Assembly (NCBI RefSeq): GCF_032854445.1
Contig: NC_088305.1
Span: 751,001 to 815,000 of the forward strand
Reading direction: 5' to 3'
Length of the DNA stretch: 64,000 nt
Origin: Liolophura sinensis
Lineage: Eukaryota; Mollusca; Polyplacophora; Chitonida; Chitonidae
Shown: positions 48,410-58,945 of the stretch, in pieces
Layout: each line of letters opens with the position of its first letter
Numbering within the stretch: the stretch's first letter is position 1
Made by a program: the position numbers and the translations under genes
The notes under the pieces: generated by a model
Told to the model about the DNA's origin: nothing
Database searches by the model: none
What the model saw: only the letters and a program-made list of their open reading frames with translations

Positions 48410-48620
48410 CTATGATGGTTTGACCAAATTACAGAGTATGCTGACGGTATTTATCTTTACAAGGCCTGATGTACCGAGATTAATTATCCGGCGGCCACCT
48501 AATGAGGTTGGCACTCTCCTCCCCGCTCTGGCCTCGGTTCTGTTAACGGGTTTTAGCGTTGTCTTAGCCACGAGCTGTTTTCGGGGACAATTATCTAAAC
48601 TACGCCGCATACCTGACTCA
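48410..48620 (-). repeat. Duplicated block copy 1, part b: PTSLG segment
   Basis: Matches 58,500-58,700. On the minus strand both copies are open in one frame with VAKTT, PVN, ARAG and PTSLG in common, and one length difference near the end is three bases. A shared plus-strand frame (NEVG.LLPALA) also exists, so the coding strand, if any, is undecided. Counts of changes by codon position are not decisive here. Confidence 0.4.
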
Positions 48621-48659
48621 AGGGGAAGTCAAAGCTTTTGAGTTTTCACGGAATGGTGA

Positions 48660-48930
48660 GGAATTTACGCTTGGAGGAAATTACCTAGCATTTGACTGCT
48701 TAGACTGATGAATGGCGCTAGCAACTTTTGTATTCCACTCATGGGAAGGAAGGTGTAAGTATGGGAGACTTATGGTAACAAGTTTCATTGCTGCTTCACA
48801 ACATAGATCAACTTGAATCACAAGTCGACTGTTATCCCCCATTTTGTTTTAGACTTAAGGTCATCGGTAGACAATCAACGAATGTGCCGTAAGCGTGTTG
48901 TCTGCATGCACAGACTGTAAGAAAATAGGG
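48660..48930 (-). CDS. Conserved minus-strand segment, copy 1 (LVIQVDLCCEAAMKLV)
   Basis: Positions 48,824-48,693 read as 44 codons (LVIQVDLCCEAAMKLVTISL, then LHLPSHEW, then AIHQSKQ) and align without gaps to 58,885-58,754 and 51,226-51,095. Between copies 1 and 3, I count 18 base differences, 13 of them at third codon positions, a pattern expected of protein-coding sequence under selection. Upstream on this strand lies an acceptor-like TTTTCTTACAG (about 48,910). Downstream a TAA follows the block within four codons in the GCTAGGTAATT context, which could instead be a splice donor. Between the acceptor and the block this copy has in-frame stops. I do not recognise the family. It may be an exon fragment of a host gene or part of an unknown mobile element. 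Confidence 0.35.
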
Positions 48931-49234
48931 GTTTATATGTAAATGAGGTTCAGATCATTGTGATGTGAAGAGGCGTTTCTGATCGAAGCTGGCAGCTCTG
49001 TTCTTGACATAGCATCACTCATGTTTATTTATTTATAACTAAATAACGTCTTGGAAAATACCTTGATTTGTAATGAAGTGTTTGTTTAACTTATATCGGT
49101 GTATTTAGTCATTACATTTAATTATCAATAACATGAATTCAGTTAAAAATACTGACATAGATAGGGTAAGCTTAGTCCACCGGCAGAATCACGGTTGATG
49201 AGATAATACAATGTAAAAAAACTGCAAAAAGAGT
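48931..49234. repeat. Linker shared with copy 3
   Basis: Weak similarity to about 59,000-59,150 (CACTCATGTTTAT, AAAATA, GTAATGA(A/G)TTGTTTGT). No gene. Confidence 0.45.
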
Positions 49235-50540
49235 ATAAAACCAGAGCAAAGATGACAGTGTGATAGTTTGCAGCTGATTTCTCAGTAAAGATTGAGGACG
49301 GTTAATCACTGAGGTCATGGATTCTGATCAATATAACAACACAAGGTGTTTTCACTGGGATAACTCAAGACTTAGTTTTCATTTTAGCTTTTGCAGAAAG
49401 AGGCAAACTGATTGACACTAATGTCGGCAATTACCCAAACTAGCACAAACAGACAGTCGACGCCATAGCGGATTTATTTGTTTGAGTTTTGCTCTAAAAC
49501 TTTGATAAGTAAGAAATAAGTAAAACGCAATTCTTCCCCCCCCCCCCTCTTCCCCAGACGTTGTCACAGCTTGTTTGACCGAATGGATTACCCAGCCAGA
49601 GTAATATGACAGGTGGTCAGAGGAACGGGCACATTTCGAAATGCAATTATACCTGATACAATCATCTTTATGACAGGCACAATTACTGTGCTGATGTCCC
49701 ATACTGGGGTGTTTATTACCCTCCAAATAGGCGTAGAGGCTCGCACTTTATGTAATATTCATTTCAGGAATTACAGGATATGCAGTCGGTCTTACCTTAG
49801 TTATTATCAAGCTGGGGATACCTTGGAGATGCTGCATATGTTATACTTGCCCAAGACAGCGAGAAGTAGGAGAGGAGGGAGGATGACCTCCGTGACTCAG
49901 TGGGTTAGCGCATTAACGCAGCGTAATGACCCACGAACCTCTCGTGGTCGCCGTGAGTTCAGCACAAGCCTACCATAATGCTGGCCGCCGTCGTATAAGT
50001 GAAATATTCTTGAGTATGGCGTAAAACACCAATGAAATAAATAAATCAAATAAATAAAGCGAGAAGGCTTTCAACACGTTGTGGAAGACAAACCACTCAG
50101 CCAATGGATACGAACATCTAAATGTTTGGGTGTCTCCAAAGTGGAGTCAGGCTGTTTATTTGCTTATATGCTACCTGAAAATTTAGGACCATTTGAGAAA
50201 GGTCACAACATATCTACTGCTGATGGACTTGCGCCATATTTATATTCAAAGTAAAGGAGTTCAATCAACTTCTCAAACCTCACAAAGGCATCAGTTTGTC
50301 AAGCCGTTCATTTATTCACAATGAGCTTGGAATGACTGTATGAATGTATTTGACTGTCACTAACTGCGATCAAAAGTGCAAATAATCCACTGGTCGACTG
50401 CTGACGAAGTGTTTTTACGTGTGTAATTAGGCCTACAACAAAGTTTGCATTTGGATACAGGCACCGAAACCAGAAGTTGAATATCATTCGTCTTATGATA
50501 CAAGGGTTGATAAAGGTTATCAAATATTAAAATTTCCATT
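49235..50540 (+). repeat. Duplicated block copy 1, part c
   Basis: Starts with a partial Rep-A (TAAAACCAGAGCAAAGATGA) and is collinear with 52,005-53,290. Shared landmarks are GGACGGTTAATCACT, CCCCAGACGTTG, ATTTCGAAATGC, GCTTAGAGGCTC/GCGTAGAGGCTC, GCGAGAAGGCTTTCAACA and, at the end, CACTGGTCGACTGCTGACGA against GTCGACTCAGCTGACGA. A SINE interrupts this copy only. Confidence 0.8.
49882..50058 (+). mobile_element. SINE-1 insertion, absent from the paralogous copy
   Basis: Plus-strand SINE-1 with head GACCTCCGTGACTCAGTGGG, an internal deletion joining GTGAGTTCAGCACAAGCC to ACCATAATGCTGGCCGCCGT, and the tail AAATAAATAAATC. The paralogous site near 52,730 reads GCAGAATAAAGCGAGAAGGC with no insertion. 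GCGAGAAG occurs on both sides (about 49,859 and 50,059) and once in the empty site, consistent with a target-site duplication; about 17 purine-rich bases then lie between the duplication and the tRNA head. Confidence 0.88.
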
Positions 50541-50639
50541 CTTCTTAAACTCATATGTTGTCATAGAATTTTGTTATATCTCTATGAATAATACAGAAGC
50601 TGTGTGAAATGTGTCTCACTCAGTATTGTTTGTGTGTAA

Positions 50640-50930
50640 GTATGTGTAAGTCATCTGACGAGGAGGAGTCATTAGGCTTGTGTACATATATTGTGTCTTC
50701 TTGTGGTATTGCGAGTCCATGCTGCCAAAATGCTGCCAACACTTGAAGTATACTACCGAAGACACAAGACATGACACCTCACCCGGTTACATTATACTGA
50801 CACCGGGCCAATCAGTCATGTTTCCTTGCTCTAACCTCTTAGTCCTGAGCGCCAAGCGAGGTGACAGCAAGTACCATTTTTAAAAAGTCTTAGGTATGAC
50901 GCCACCAGGGTTTGATCCCACTCAGTACTG
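50640..50930 (-). mobile_element. SINE-2 copy, minus strand
   Basis: Read in reverse it starts with a decayed tRNA-like head (CAAACCCTGGTGGCGTCATA) and runs through TGTCTTGTGTCTTCGGTAGT, GCATTTTGGCAGCATGGACT and CACAAGAAGACAC to AATGACTCCTCCTCGTCAGA near its 3' end. The same order is seen on the plus strand at 62,775-63,045, and the head-proximal part at 9,120-9,312. Confidence 0.75.
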
Positions 50931-51059
50931 CTAAGTAAGTCTGTAATCTGCATTAATGGAGCAGTTTTTGACGTGCACACGTCACTTGGTGCCATGGAGT
51001 TATTCGGAATAAAGGGCTCGTCTAGTAATAAATGTCTGTTTGACCATCAAATCTCGTTA

Positions 51060-51560
51060 TATATACGGTCATGAATGAACGACGGTGTTAATGTTGACGG
51101 CTTAGACTGATGAATAGATTTGACAGCTTTTGTATTCCACTCGTGGGAAGGAAGGTATTAGCCAGGGAGACCAATGGTGACAAGCTTCCTTGCTGCTTCA
51201 CAACATAGATCAACTTGTATTACAGGTCGACTACTTCCTTCGTCTTTCATGTGGTCTGGACTTAAGGTCATCGTGCAGACAATGCCCCGGAAACGTGTTG
51301 TCAACATGCACGGGCTTGGAAAACAGGCTTCCTTTGTTAGTGTAGTCATTTACATCAGACGATTGTGGAGAGAAGAGGCGTTTCTGATTGTTTGGAAGCT
51401 GAGGGTACTGTTGCCCACTCAAGCAAGTCTTCACTCTTGTTTATTTATTGATTACTTAAACATTTTGGAGAGTATGAACACATATTCGTACTGAATTCTG
51501 TGTACAACTTCCCTAGGTAAGTTTAAAGGTCTTAAGGCTACAACCACCTCAATTTAGAAT
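51060..51560 (-). pseudogene. Conserved minus-strand segment, copy 2, with stop
   Basis: Aligns without gaps to the 44-codon block of copies 1 and 3 (here 51,226-51,095; RPVIQVDLCCEAARKLV...). Codon 23 is TAA, and differences from copy 3 are spread over all codon positions. Upstream the frame is open (FRGIVCTMTLSPDHMKDEG), and a matching reading of copy 3 (FRG, IVYPMSIRPEQMRDEG) shows the similarity extends about 25 codons further. It looks like a decayed copy. Confidence 0.4.
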
Positions 51561-51654
51561 GAAGACAGCTGGATGGTAGTTTAGTACTGGGGTACGGAAT
51601 CCGACACTCCTTAAATCTCAGGTTAAAACATGCATAATAAAGTGTAAAAGACAG

Positions 51655-51905
51655 CATGTGGAATAAAACCAGAGCAGTCGACAGTGTGATAATTGGCTAA
51701 TGTTCACGCGTAAGCAGGGAAATCAGGCCTCTTGTAAGTTGACCTCATCTGTGCGCATTCAAATGCGTAAAACAGCATACGTTTTCAACCATTATTACCA
51801 TGGACTATGGGCAATAGGCCATATAAATGAAGTAATGGTAATAGGTGCTTGTGTGATATCATTCGTTCAGGATTACTCAAAATGCTCTGTTGTCATCACA
51901 AAATA
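51655..51905 (+). repeat. Rep-A copy, complete, plus strand
   Basis: AATAAAACCAGAGCAGTCGA at the left, GTTCACGCGTAAGCAGGGAA, TTATTACCATGGACTATGGG in the middle, and TCAGGATTACTCAAAATGCT plus GTTGTCATCACAAAAT at the right. It is the clearest example with both ends, about 250 bp. Confidence 0.8.
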
Positions 51906-52004
51906 GAAACTATCCAAAGTCACGAGGCCTCCGGGACGCTTCGTTCACCAACAGAATAGCGTTTATGCAGTCATAGTTGTACAACGCAGTACAGACTACA
52001 ACAG

Positions 52005-53944
52005 AGAGTAAAATCAGAGTAGAGAAGAAAGTATGATAATTGCTCGCTGATTTCCCATCTGCGATTTGAAGACGGTTAACCACTAGAGGCATGCATTCTT
52101 ATCAGTACGGCAGTTTAGAGTGATTTCAGTGGGAATACCTGAAAAGTTTTTAATTTCAACTTTTCTTAGATGGAAACAAACGAGTTTACTGTGACAGCGA
52201 GCCAATTATGTTGTAAACATGAGCAAAACAGACATCCGACGGCAGAACGAATTTATTCAGTTTACTTTAGTCGTAAACAGTGCGTTTTATATGAATAAGA
52301 AATACAAACTGATATCCGGTAATCTAATGCCACTGGACATCCATAGTCACATTATAAAATGGATAAGTATATGGTGGAAATGGGAAACGCCCCATCTCCT
52401 CACTCCCCAGACGTTGCCATGGCTGTTGTGACCTAATGGGTTTCCTTGTAAATTACATGGTCATATTCCTAAGCGTGGGAAGGGAGGGAGCATTTCGAAA
52501 TGCTGTTACATGTTATACACCCATCATTAGGACAGGCGCATTTACAGCGTTGATGGTACATACTGGCGGTTTATTACCCGCCAAAAAGGCTTAGAGGCTC
52601 TTACGTTATATAATATTTATTGTCAGGAATTGCAGAATGTACAGTCTACCTATCTTCGTCATTATCACGCTGAGAAAACTTGCGTCTAGCAGGAATCAGT
52701 AATGCGTGTTATATTTGCAGAATAAAGCGAGAAGGCTTTCAACATTTTGTAGCCCCAGTGCAAAACAGGATCTTTGGGGACAGTGCCAACAGTTGCGATC
52801 ACATCAGACACTGATCACAAAAGACATCATTCACTCCATAGATACAGGAATGTGAAAGCTTTTGTCTCTCTAGAGTGGAGACAGCCTGTCTGTGCATTTA
52901 CTTTCAAATTACCAGACATATTAGGATCATATCGGAGAGGTGATGAAATGTGTGATACCCGCCACGCTGACCAAATGGAGAAAGATTTTTATCCAAAGTA
53001 AGACTAGTCCATTTAACATTTTCAAAAGGGTAAACACAATCAGTTGCAAAAGCGCAATTTGGAAGTCCAGAAATCCACGCTTTTCCTGTGCCGTTGATTT
53101 CAATCCAGCTGCTAAGAAAAATGTCAATAATTTCTTTGTCGACTCAGCTGACGAAGGATTTACCTGTGCAATTATTTTAAATTTCAGATTCGCGTACATG
53201 GGAGAGAGCCAGAATCTAAATGGCAGTGGTTTTGTTATACGCGCTGTGATAATGACCATTAAATATTGATGTTTCTACCCACACTTAAGCTGATATGCTC
53301 TGATAGGCCTGTCACATTTCACTCTGACTACATTACGGCATTCTCGATTCTGAACAATGCAGCGGTTGTATGAAGGCAGGACTCAATTTGAGAGAGCTCA
53401 TAGAAATCTAACTGCACTGGTCAGGCGTGGAACAAACGGAACAATGCTCTAGCTGGAGTCATCAAGGAATTTTCCCCATCATATCGTTAGTTTAGCTAGG
53501 ACCTAACATGTAGCATGTATGCCGGTACTTTTTTTTTGCATTTCTGTTCTGCCTGCCGCATGGCGCAATATCTCAATCAGATTCCTTTTTCATTCCAACT
53601 ATTTTCATCAATAAATGTCATTAAGCCAGCACAATGCAGCTAAACGCTCGACTTTAAACTTTCAATTTATTGTTTTTGTGTTCAATCCAGGTAATGTGAT
53701 TGCTAATGCTGCAAATTCACATAGTTTTTTGCAGGCCATTGATCTTGGATGTGTTAGGTTTTGAAACGGGAAATCTGCTGCAGTGAAACAGAAACGAAAT
53801 AGGACATGCACTAATCAGTGCCTGCTAACATGGCTATGTTTTTGTGGTGTCGTGTTTGTCGTGTCGAAAAACATATTTTCATCACAACTGACTTGATGGT
53901 CGCCTTACAGCAAATGTATTTTTCAGTAATATAGAGGTCATACG
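52005..53944 (+). repeat. Duplicated block copy 2, part c and onward
   Basis: Collinear with 49,235-50,540 up to about 53,290 (without the SINE), and with 59,840-61,010 from about 53,000 on: GTCGACTCAGCTGACGAAGG, TAAATATTGA(T/A)GTTTCTACC, GGCATTCTCGATT, AATAAATGTCAT, TTCAATTTATTGTTTTT and GTTTTGAAACGGGAAATCTG. A plus-strand frame ending at 53,269 has a counterpart ending at 60,109, but differences fall evenly over codon positions, so this part is not evidence of a gene. Confidence 0.85.
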
Positions 53945-54545
53945 AGGATGGCGTGTCACCTAATGTCAACGGAACAACAGTGCAAATGTTGTCTCGGGAA
54001 ATCATCGTGACGTGTCACGTAAAGTCATCGGAACGTCTGTGCTAATGTTGCCTCGGTAAAGCATCGTGACGTGTCATCTAATGTCAACGGAACGACTGTG
54101 CAAATGTTGTCTCGGTAAAGCATCGTGACGTGTTACCTAAAGTCATCGGAACGACTGTGCAAATGTTGTCTCGGTAAACATTGTGATGTGCCACTTAATG
54201 TCAACGGAACGACTGTGCAAATGTTGTCTAGGTAAAGCATCGTGGCGTGTCACCTAAAGTCATCGGAACGACTGTGCAAATGTTGTCTCGGTAAAGCATC
54301 ATTACATGTCACGTAATGTCAACGGAACGACTGTGCAAAAGTTGTCTCGGTAAAGCATCGTGACGTGTCACCTAAAGTCATCGGAACAACTGTGCAAATA
54401 TTGTCTCAGTAAACATCGTGACGTGTCACGTAATGTCAACGGAACGACTGTGCAAATATTGTCTCAGTAAACATCGTGATGTGACACGTAATATCAACGG
54501 AACGACTGTGCAAATGTTGCCTCGATAAAGCATCGTGACAAAGCC
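53945..54545. repeat. 59-bp minisatellite, about 10 copies
   Basis: Unit landmarks are GTGACGTGTCACCTAA, GTCATCGGAACGACTGTGCA (alternating with GTCAACGGAACGAC) and AATGTTGTCTCGGTAAAGCA. It begins at the right-hand end of block copy 2, and copy 3 has no such array at the equivalent place (about 61,010). Confidence 0.92.
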
Positions 54546-54784
54546 AGTGTATTTATTCACAAGATTGTTGCTTACACAGTGTTCATGTTTGTGATGTCCG
54601 TCAGTTTTAAGAATACGTGAGTCCTGACAGTGAACTGGAAAAAAACACCGCCCATAGCCATGTACCTGATAAAACTCCTGATATAACCTTTAAAAATCTT
54701 GAAATCGAGTAAAGTGGAAATCTGACAGTGAACAATAAAATATAAGGAGGCGATATCCTTATGAATTAAACAGTAAAACTCCAA
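54546..54784. other. Unassigned linker
   Basis: No recognisable gene or repeat between the two arrays. Confidence 0.4.
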
Positions 54785-56390
54785 GCCGTTGCAGCTTGGT
54801 CCATTACTTATTGCTGATTAGACGGCAATACGAAATACCAGCGAATGGTATCTCGAATGGGACAGTGATTCTAAACCATTGTGGCTTGGTTCATTACTTA
54901 TCGTTGAATGGACGGTAATACGAAATACCAGGGAATGGTATCGCGAATGGGACAGTGATTCCAAACCACTGTGGCTTGGTTCATTACTTATCGCTGAATG
55001 GACGGTAATACAAAATACCAGGGAATGATATCTCGAATGGGACAGTGATTCCAAACCATTGTGGCTTGGTTCATTACTTAAAGCTGATTAGACGGTAATA
55101 CGAAATACCAGGGAATGGTATCTCGAATGGGGCAGTGATTCCAAACCATTGTGGCTTGGTTCATTACTTATCGCTGAATGGACGGTAATACGAAATACCA
55201 GGGAATGATATCTCGAATGGGACAGTGATTCCAAACCATTGTGGCTTGGTTCATAACTTAAAGCTGATTAGACGGTAATACGAAATACCAGCGAATGGTA
55301 TCTCGAATGGGACAGTGATTCCAAACCACTGTGGCTTGGTTCATTACTTATCGCTGAATGGACGGTAATACGAAATACCATGGAATGGTATCTCGAATGG
55401 GACAGTGATTCCAAACCATTGTGGCTTGGTTCATTACTTATCGCTGAATGGACGGTAATACGAAAGACCAGGGAATGGTATCTCGAATGAGACAGTGATT
55501 CCAAACCATTGTGGCTTGGTTCATTACTTATCGCTGAATGGACGGTAGTACGAAATACCCTTGGAATGGTATCTCGAATGGTACAGTGATTCCAAACCAT
55601 TGTGGCTTGGTTCATTACTTATCGCTGAATGGACGGTAATACGAAATACCAGGGAATGGTATCTCGAGTGGGACAGTGATTCCAAACCACTGTGGCTTGG
55701 TTCATTACTTATCGCTGATTAGACGGTAATACGAAATATCTTTGGAATGGTATCTCGAATGAGACAGTGATTCCAAACCATTGTGGCTTGGTTCATTACT
55801 TATCGCTGATCAGACGGTAATACGAAATACCCTTGGAATGGTATCTCGAATGGGACAGTGATTCCAAACCATTGTGGCTTGGTTCATTACTTATCGCTGA
55901 ATGGACGGTAATACGAAATACCCTTGGAATGGTATCTCGAATGAGACAGTGATTCCAAACCATTGTGGCTTGGTTCATTACTTATCGTTGAATGGACGGT
56001 GATACGAAATACCCTTGGAATGGTATCTCGAATGGGACAGTGATTCCAAACCACTGTGGCTTGGTTCATTACTTATCGCTGAATGGACGGTAATACGAAA
56101 GACCAGGGAATGGTATCTCGAGTGGGACAGTGATTCCAAACCATTGTGGCTTGGTTCATTACTTATCGCTGATTAGACGGTAATACGAAATATCTTTGGA
56201 ATGGTATCTCGAATGGGACAGTGATTCCAAACCACTGTGGCTTGGTTCATTACTTATCGCTGAATGGACGGTAATACGAAATACCCTTGGAATGGTATCT
56301 CGAATGGGACAGTGATTCCAAACCATTGTGGCTTGGTTCATTACTTATCGCTGAATGGACGGTAATACGAAATACCAGCGAATGTTTTTG
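54785..56390. repeat. 90-bp satellite, copy-3 array (about 17.5 units)
   Basis: Units of 90-91 bp: GAAATACCAGGGAATGGTAT, CTCGAATGGGACAGTGATTC, CAAACCATTGTGGCTTGGTT, CATTACTTATCGCTGAATGG and ACGGTAATAC. Variants with CCCTTGGAATGG or TCTTTGGAATGG are one base longer and cluster at 55,550-56,300. Each unit has the self-complementary-like pair GAATGGTATC / GATA..., and the 90-bp length creates several minus-strand frames with a 30-residue repeat (HSRYHSLVFRITVHSAISNE), which I treat as by-products. Confidence 0.95.
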
Positions 56391-56418
56391 GGCGTTAGGG
56401 TAAAGCTTCAAGATTTGA

Positions 56419-56537
56419 TTTTTTTTTTTTTTTTTGATTGGTGTTTTACGCCGTACTCAAGAATATTTCACTTATGGTGGGCGGAAAACGGGCCGAGCCC
56501 GGGGGGAAACCCACGACCATCCGCAGGTTGCTGGCAG
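56419..56537 (-). mobile_element. SINE-1 fragment with target-site duplication, minus strand
   Basis: The poly-T tail is followed by GATTGGTGTTTTACGCCGTA, CTCAAGAATATTTCACTTAT, GGCGGAAAACGGGCCGAGCC and CCATCCGCAGGTTGCTGGCA. It is flanked by TTCAAGATTTGA at 56,407-56,418 and 56,538-56,549. The head is truncated, and about 17 bp between two TTAT words is deleted relative to the copy at 61,535. Confidence 0.92.
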
Positions 56538-56599
56538 TTCAAGATTTGAGAGCCGTTAACAAATATGCATATATATATATGAGTCAAATAGCTTAAAAA

Positions 56600-56790
56600 A
56601 TAAAACCAGCTCATGCTGGCTTCCTCTTCGTCCGTACGTGGGAAAATCTGCCGGCAACCTGCTGATGGTTGTGGGTTTCCTCCGGGCTGTGCCCGGTTTC
56701 CACCCACCATAATGCTGGCCGCCGTCGTATAAGTGAAATGTTCTTAAGTACGGCCTAACACACCAATCAAATAAATCAAATAAATAAAAA
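56600..56790 (+). mobile_element. SINE-1 copy, 5' truncated, plus strand
   Basis: Begins at CCAGCTCATGCTGGCTTCCT, then GTCCGTACGTGGGAAAAT, CGGGCTGTGCCCGGTTTCCA, ATGCTGGCCGCCGTCGTATA and CACACCAATCAAATAAATCA. It has the same 5' truncation point as the copy at 1,275. Confidence 0.9.
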
Positions 56791-56794
56791 GCGG

Positions 56795-57725
56795 TTGTTT
56801 GGGCGTGTCTATGATACATGCGGTATTAAACATCATTTGTAAAGTTTAGGAAGAAGGAGAAAAATGTATGATTCTATGCTTTGAAGCAGTCATCTGCTCA
56901 CCAACTGTCGACCAAGATCGAGGTTCTATACGCAAAGTCAATTCCCAACGGTTAACGCAAACTAACAAACAACTAAAAAAGACGAAAAAGCAAGAAAATA
57001 GGACGGAATCATGCAAAGAGAAGCACTCATCAGTGTTCAACGATGTTTGAAAAACGCAATACACGTTCTAGATGAGTAAGTGAAATTAGTATACAATCGT
57101 GCACCATGCTAGTATTTAAGTTCTTGATAATAAAATATGTATTACAAGTGCCTTTTAATGGCATCTGTTGATGTATCGAACTGCCATCTAATTCAACACG
57201 ATTAATATATCGCCCTTAACCACATGTTTTGCCCAATTAGACACAATCATGAAGCATAGCGACAACATATATGTTCCCTTCATAATAGATTACAACAACG
57301 TGTAAAGCGGCTTTCCGGAGCTCAAGAACTGACAGATCGAATTTAGTCCTTGTGTTTAGCAAACCCTTTACATCTCCACCAGATAATGCTGGCTGACAGG
57401 AATGCCGGACTAACGTTTGCATTAGTAACAGGATCTTGGCAAAAGTTTCGCCACCAGTTTCCGTCTTGTACGGAGTACTAGTGGTTCGACCGACTTAGTG
57501 TCAGCAAGGTGGGAGCTCTGGTCACGTGCTCAGTAGCATTCATATTTGTATTCCCTAGGGACCGATGTCTAGACGGCATAGACCGTGTAAGGAACGCTAG
57601 GATTTGAGGTGATGGTTTGTTCAAAATACCACGACTGGCCACTGTACTGTGTATTGTAGCAGAGAGATCAGAGTGGAAATATGTATCTACATCATGTGTC
57701 TTCTGTATCATTGTACGACTCAATT
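56795..57725 (-). repeat. Duplicated block copy 3, part a: Rep-D and retroelement 3' region
   Basis: Collinear with 47,415-48,200: GAAGGAGAAA, GATTCTATGC, Rep-D at 56,880-57,075 (ACCAAGATCGAGG, CAATTCCCAACGG), then AAAATATGTATTAC, CAATTAGACACAATC, GCTGGCTGACAGGAAT, GCATTAGTAACAGGATCTTG and CGCCACCAGTTTCCGTC. The minus-strand frames at 57,237-57,422 and 57,478-57,723 lie here. The first shares SCQP-x-SG and NTR with copy 1 but I see no defined protein family. Confidence 0.65.
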
Positions 57726-58340
57726 AAAGCTGCAGTTTTTTTTCTTTCATTTTGCAAGAAGAAGAAACCACAATAATATATTTAATCGATAGCAATAACC
57801 TAGTCAAATACCATAATACTCATTAACTCTTTATGTTCCCTCTTCATCTCTAATTAGGACTGGACAAATCCACAACACGGCAACATAATTTGACAGATGT
57901 TGTTTACTTTTAACTGGCAAACGTAACACAGCTGTGGAATGTGATAAAAACTTATCTTGTTACATAGAGCCATAATTTTTTCTGCACCGAAAGGAAGACT
58001 TCACTCCTTACAACAAACACTTTAAACTATAAAATTTTGTTTAAGTACTTTTAATACATTTTATTAAATTTTTGGTATTACTTGATTTGTGCTTTACATT
58101 ATTCATCAACTAATATAAAATAAGTTAAACCTTTATGACGATAAAGAGCAAAGGTCGGGCAAAAAGCATTGCAGTTAACCAGGCAAAGCCTTAATTTCTC
58201 AGCAAACTTGGGAAGAGCTGACTTTGAACCATTGTCTCAAGGGTACATAATGTATAAAAAAACACCTTTTGCCAATGTGCCTCATCTCGTCTGAACATCC
58301 TTACGCAGCACTTAGTACGAGCATTGATGATTTGCTTGAA
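57726..58340. other. Unassigned AT-rich insertion in copy 3
   Basis: About 600 bp with no counterpart in copy 1, where part a and part b are adjacent. No terminal repeats or gene are recognisable. Confidence 0.4.
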
Positions 58341-58700
58341 AAGATCCTGCTAGGCGACCCTTTAAAATATTCAAGAGAACCAGGTGCTTGTTAACCGCTA
58401 GACGCCTTTATTCGTGGACATCAATGGAAGACCAATATCTGACGATGTCTTAGTCTGTGCCATGATGGTTTGACGATATTTCCTGTCAGCGAAACAACGT
58501 GGCCGACTTACCTTACAAATTGGGCTTTTAAATGAAGTCAAATTTCTTAGTTTGCTAACAGTATTTTTCACAAGGTCTAGTGTATGACGTTTAATTATCT
58601 GTAGTCTGCCTAATGAGGTTGGCAGCCTGCTCCCCGCCCTGGCCTTGGTTATGTTAACGGGTCTTGGCGTTGTCTTCGCCACGATGTGTTCTCTGGGACT
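58341..58700 (-). repeat. Duplicated block copy 3, part b: PTSLG segment
   Basis: Collinear with 48,290-48,620: TTAAAATATTCAAGA, AGACGCCTTTAT, GTGGACATCAATGGAAGA, and the PTSLG segment itself. On the minus strand a consensus donor (TGTAAG|GTAAGT) lies at about 58,505, directly after the shared frame. An open minus-strand frame covers 58,398-58,799 but joins the neighbouring LCCEAAM block in a different frame. Confidence 0.45.
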
Positions 58701-58741
58701 TCGGATTTTCTCCGGGGTGCGGAATTTACGATGGGAAGAAA

Positions 58742-58945
58742 TTACCACGCACGTGACTGCTTGGCCTGATGAATAGCCCTGGCAGCGTTTGTAATCCACT
58801 CGTGGGAAGGAAGGTGTAAGTATGGGAGATTAATGGTGACAAGCTTCATTGCCGCTTCACAACATAGGTAAACTTGTATAACAAGTCCACTATTTCCTTC
58901 ATCTCTCATTTGTTCTGGCCTTATGGACATCGGGTAGACAATCAA
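58742..58945 (-). CDS. Conserved minus-strand segment, copy 3 (LVIQVYLCCEAAMKLV)
   Basis: The best preserved copy. Positions 58,885-58,754 give the 44-codon block (LVIQVYLCCEAAMKLVTINL, then LHLPSHEW, then AIHQAKQ), and the frame is open upstream to about 58,945 (IVYPMSIRPEQMRDEG). An acceptor-like TTTTCCTACAG lies at about 58,990, matching the one in copy 1, but one in-frame TAG lies between it and the open part. The frame ends at TAA in GCGTGGTAATT. Thirteen of eighteen differences from copy 1 are at third positions, which supports past or present coding. No signal peptide, membrane segment or known domain is visible. Whether it is a host exon or a mobile-element relic is open. Confidence 0.38.
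   Translation of the reverse strand: MIVYPMSIRPEQMRDEGNSGLVIQVYLCCEAAMKLVTINLPYLHLPSHEWITNAARAIHQAKQSRAW

Noticed and set aside
54818-56341. Family of minus-strand frames with a 30-residue repeat
   Set aside because: Produced by the 90-bp satellite. Frame breaks coincide with the 91-bp unit variants, and there is no independent sign of coding.
56355-56819. Several short frames around 56.4-56.8 kb
   Set aside because: All lie across two SINE-1 fragments, and similar frames recur wherever the SINE occurs.
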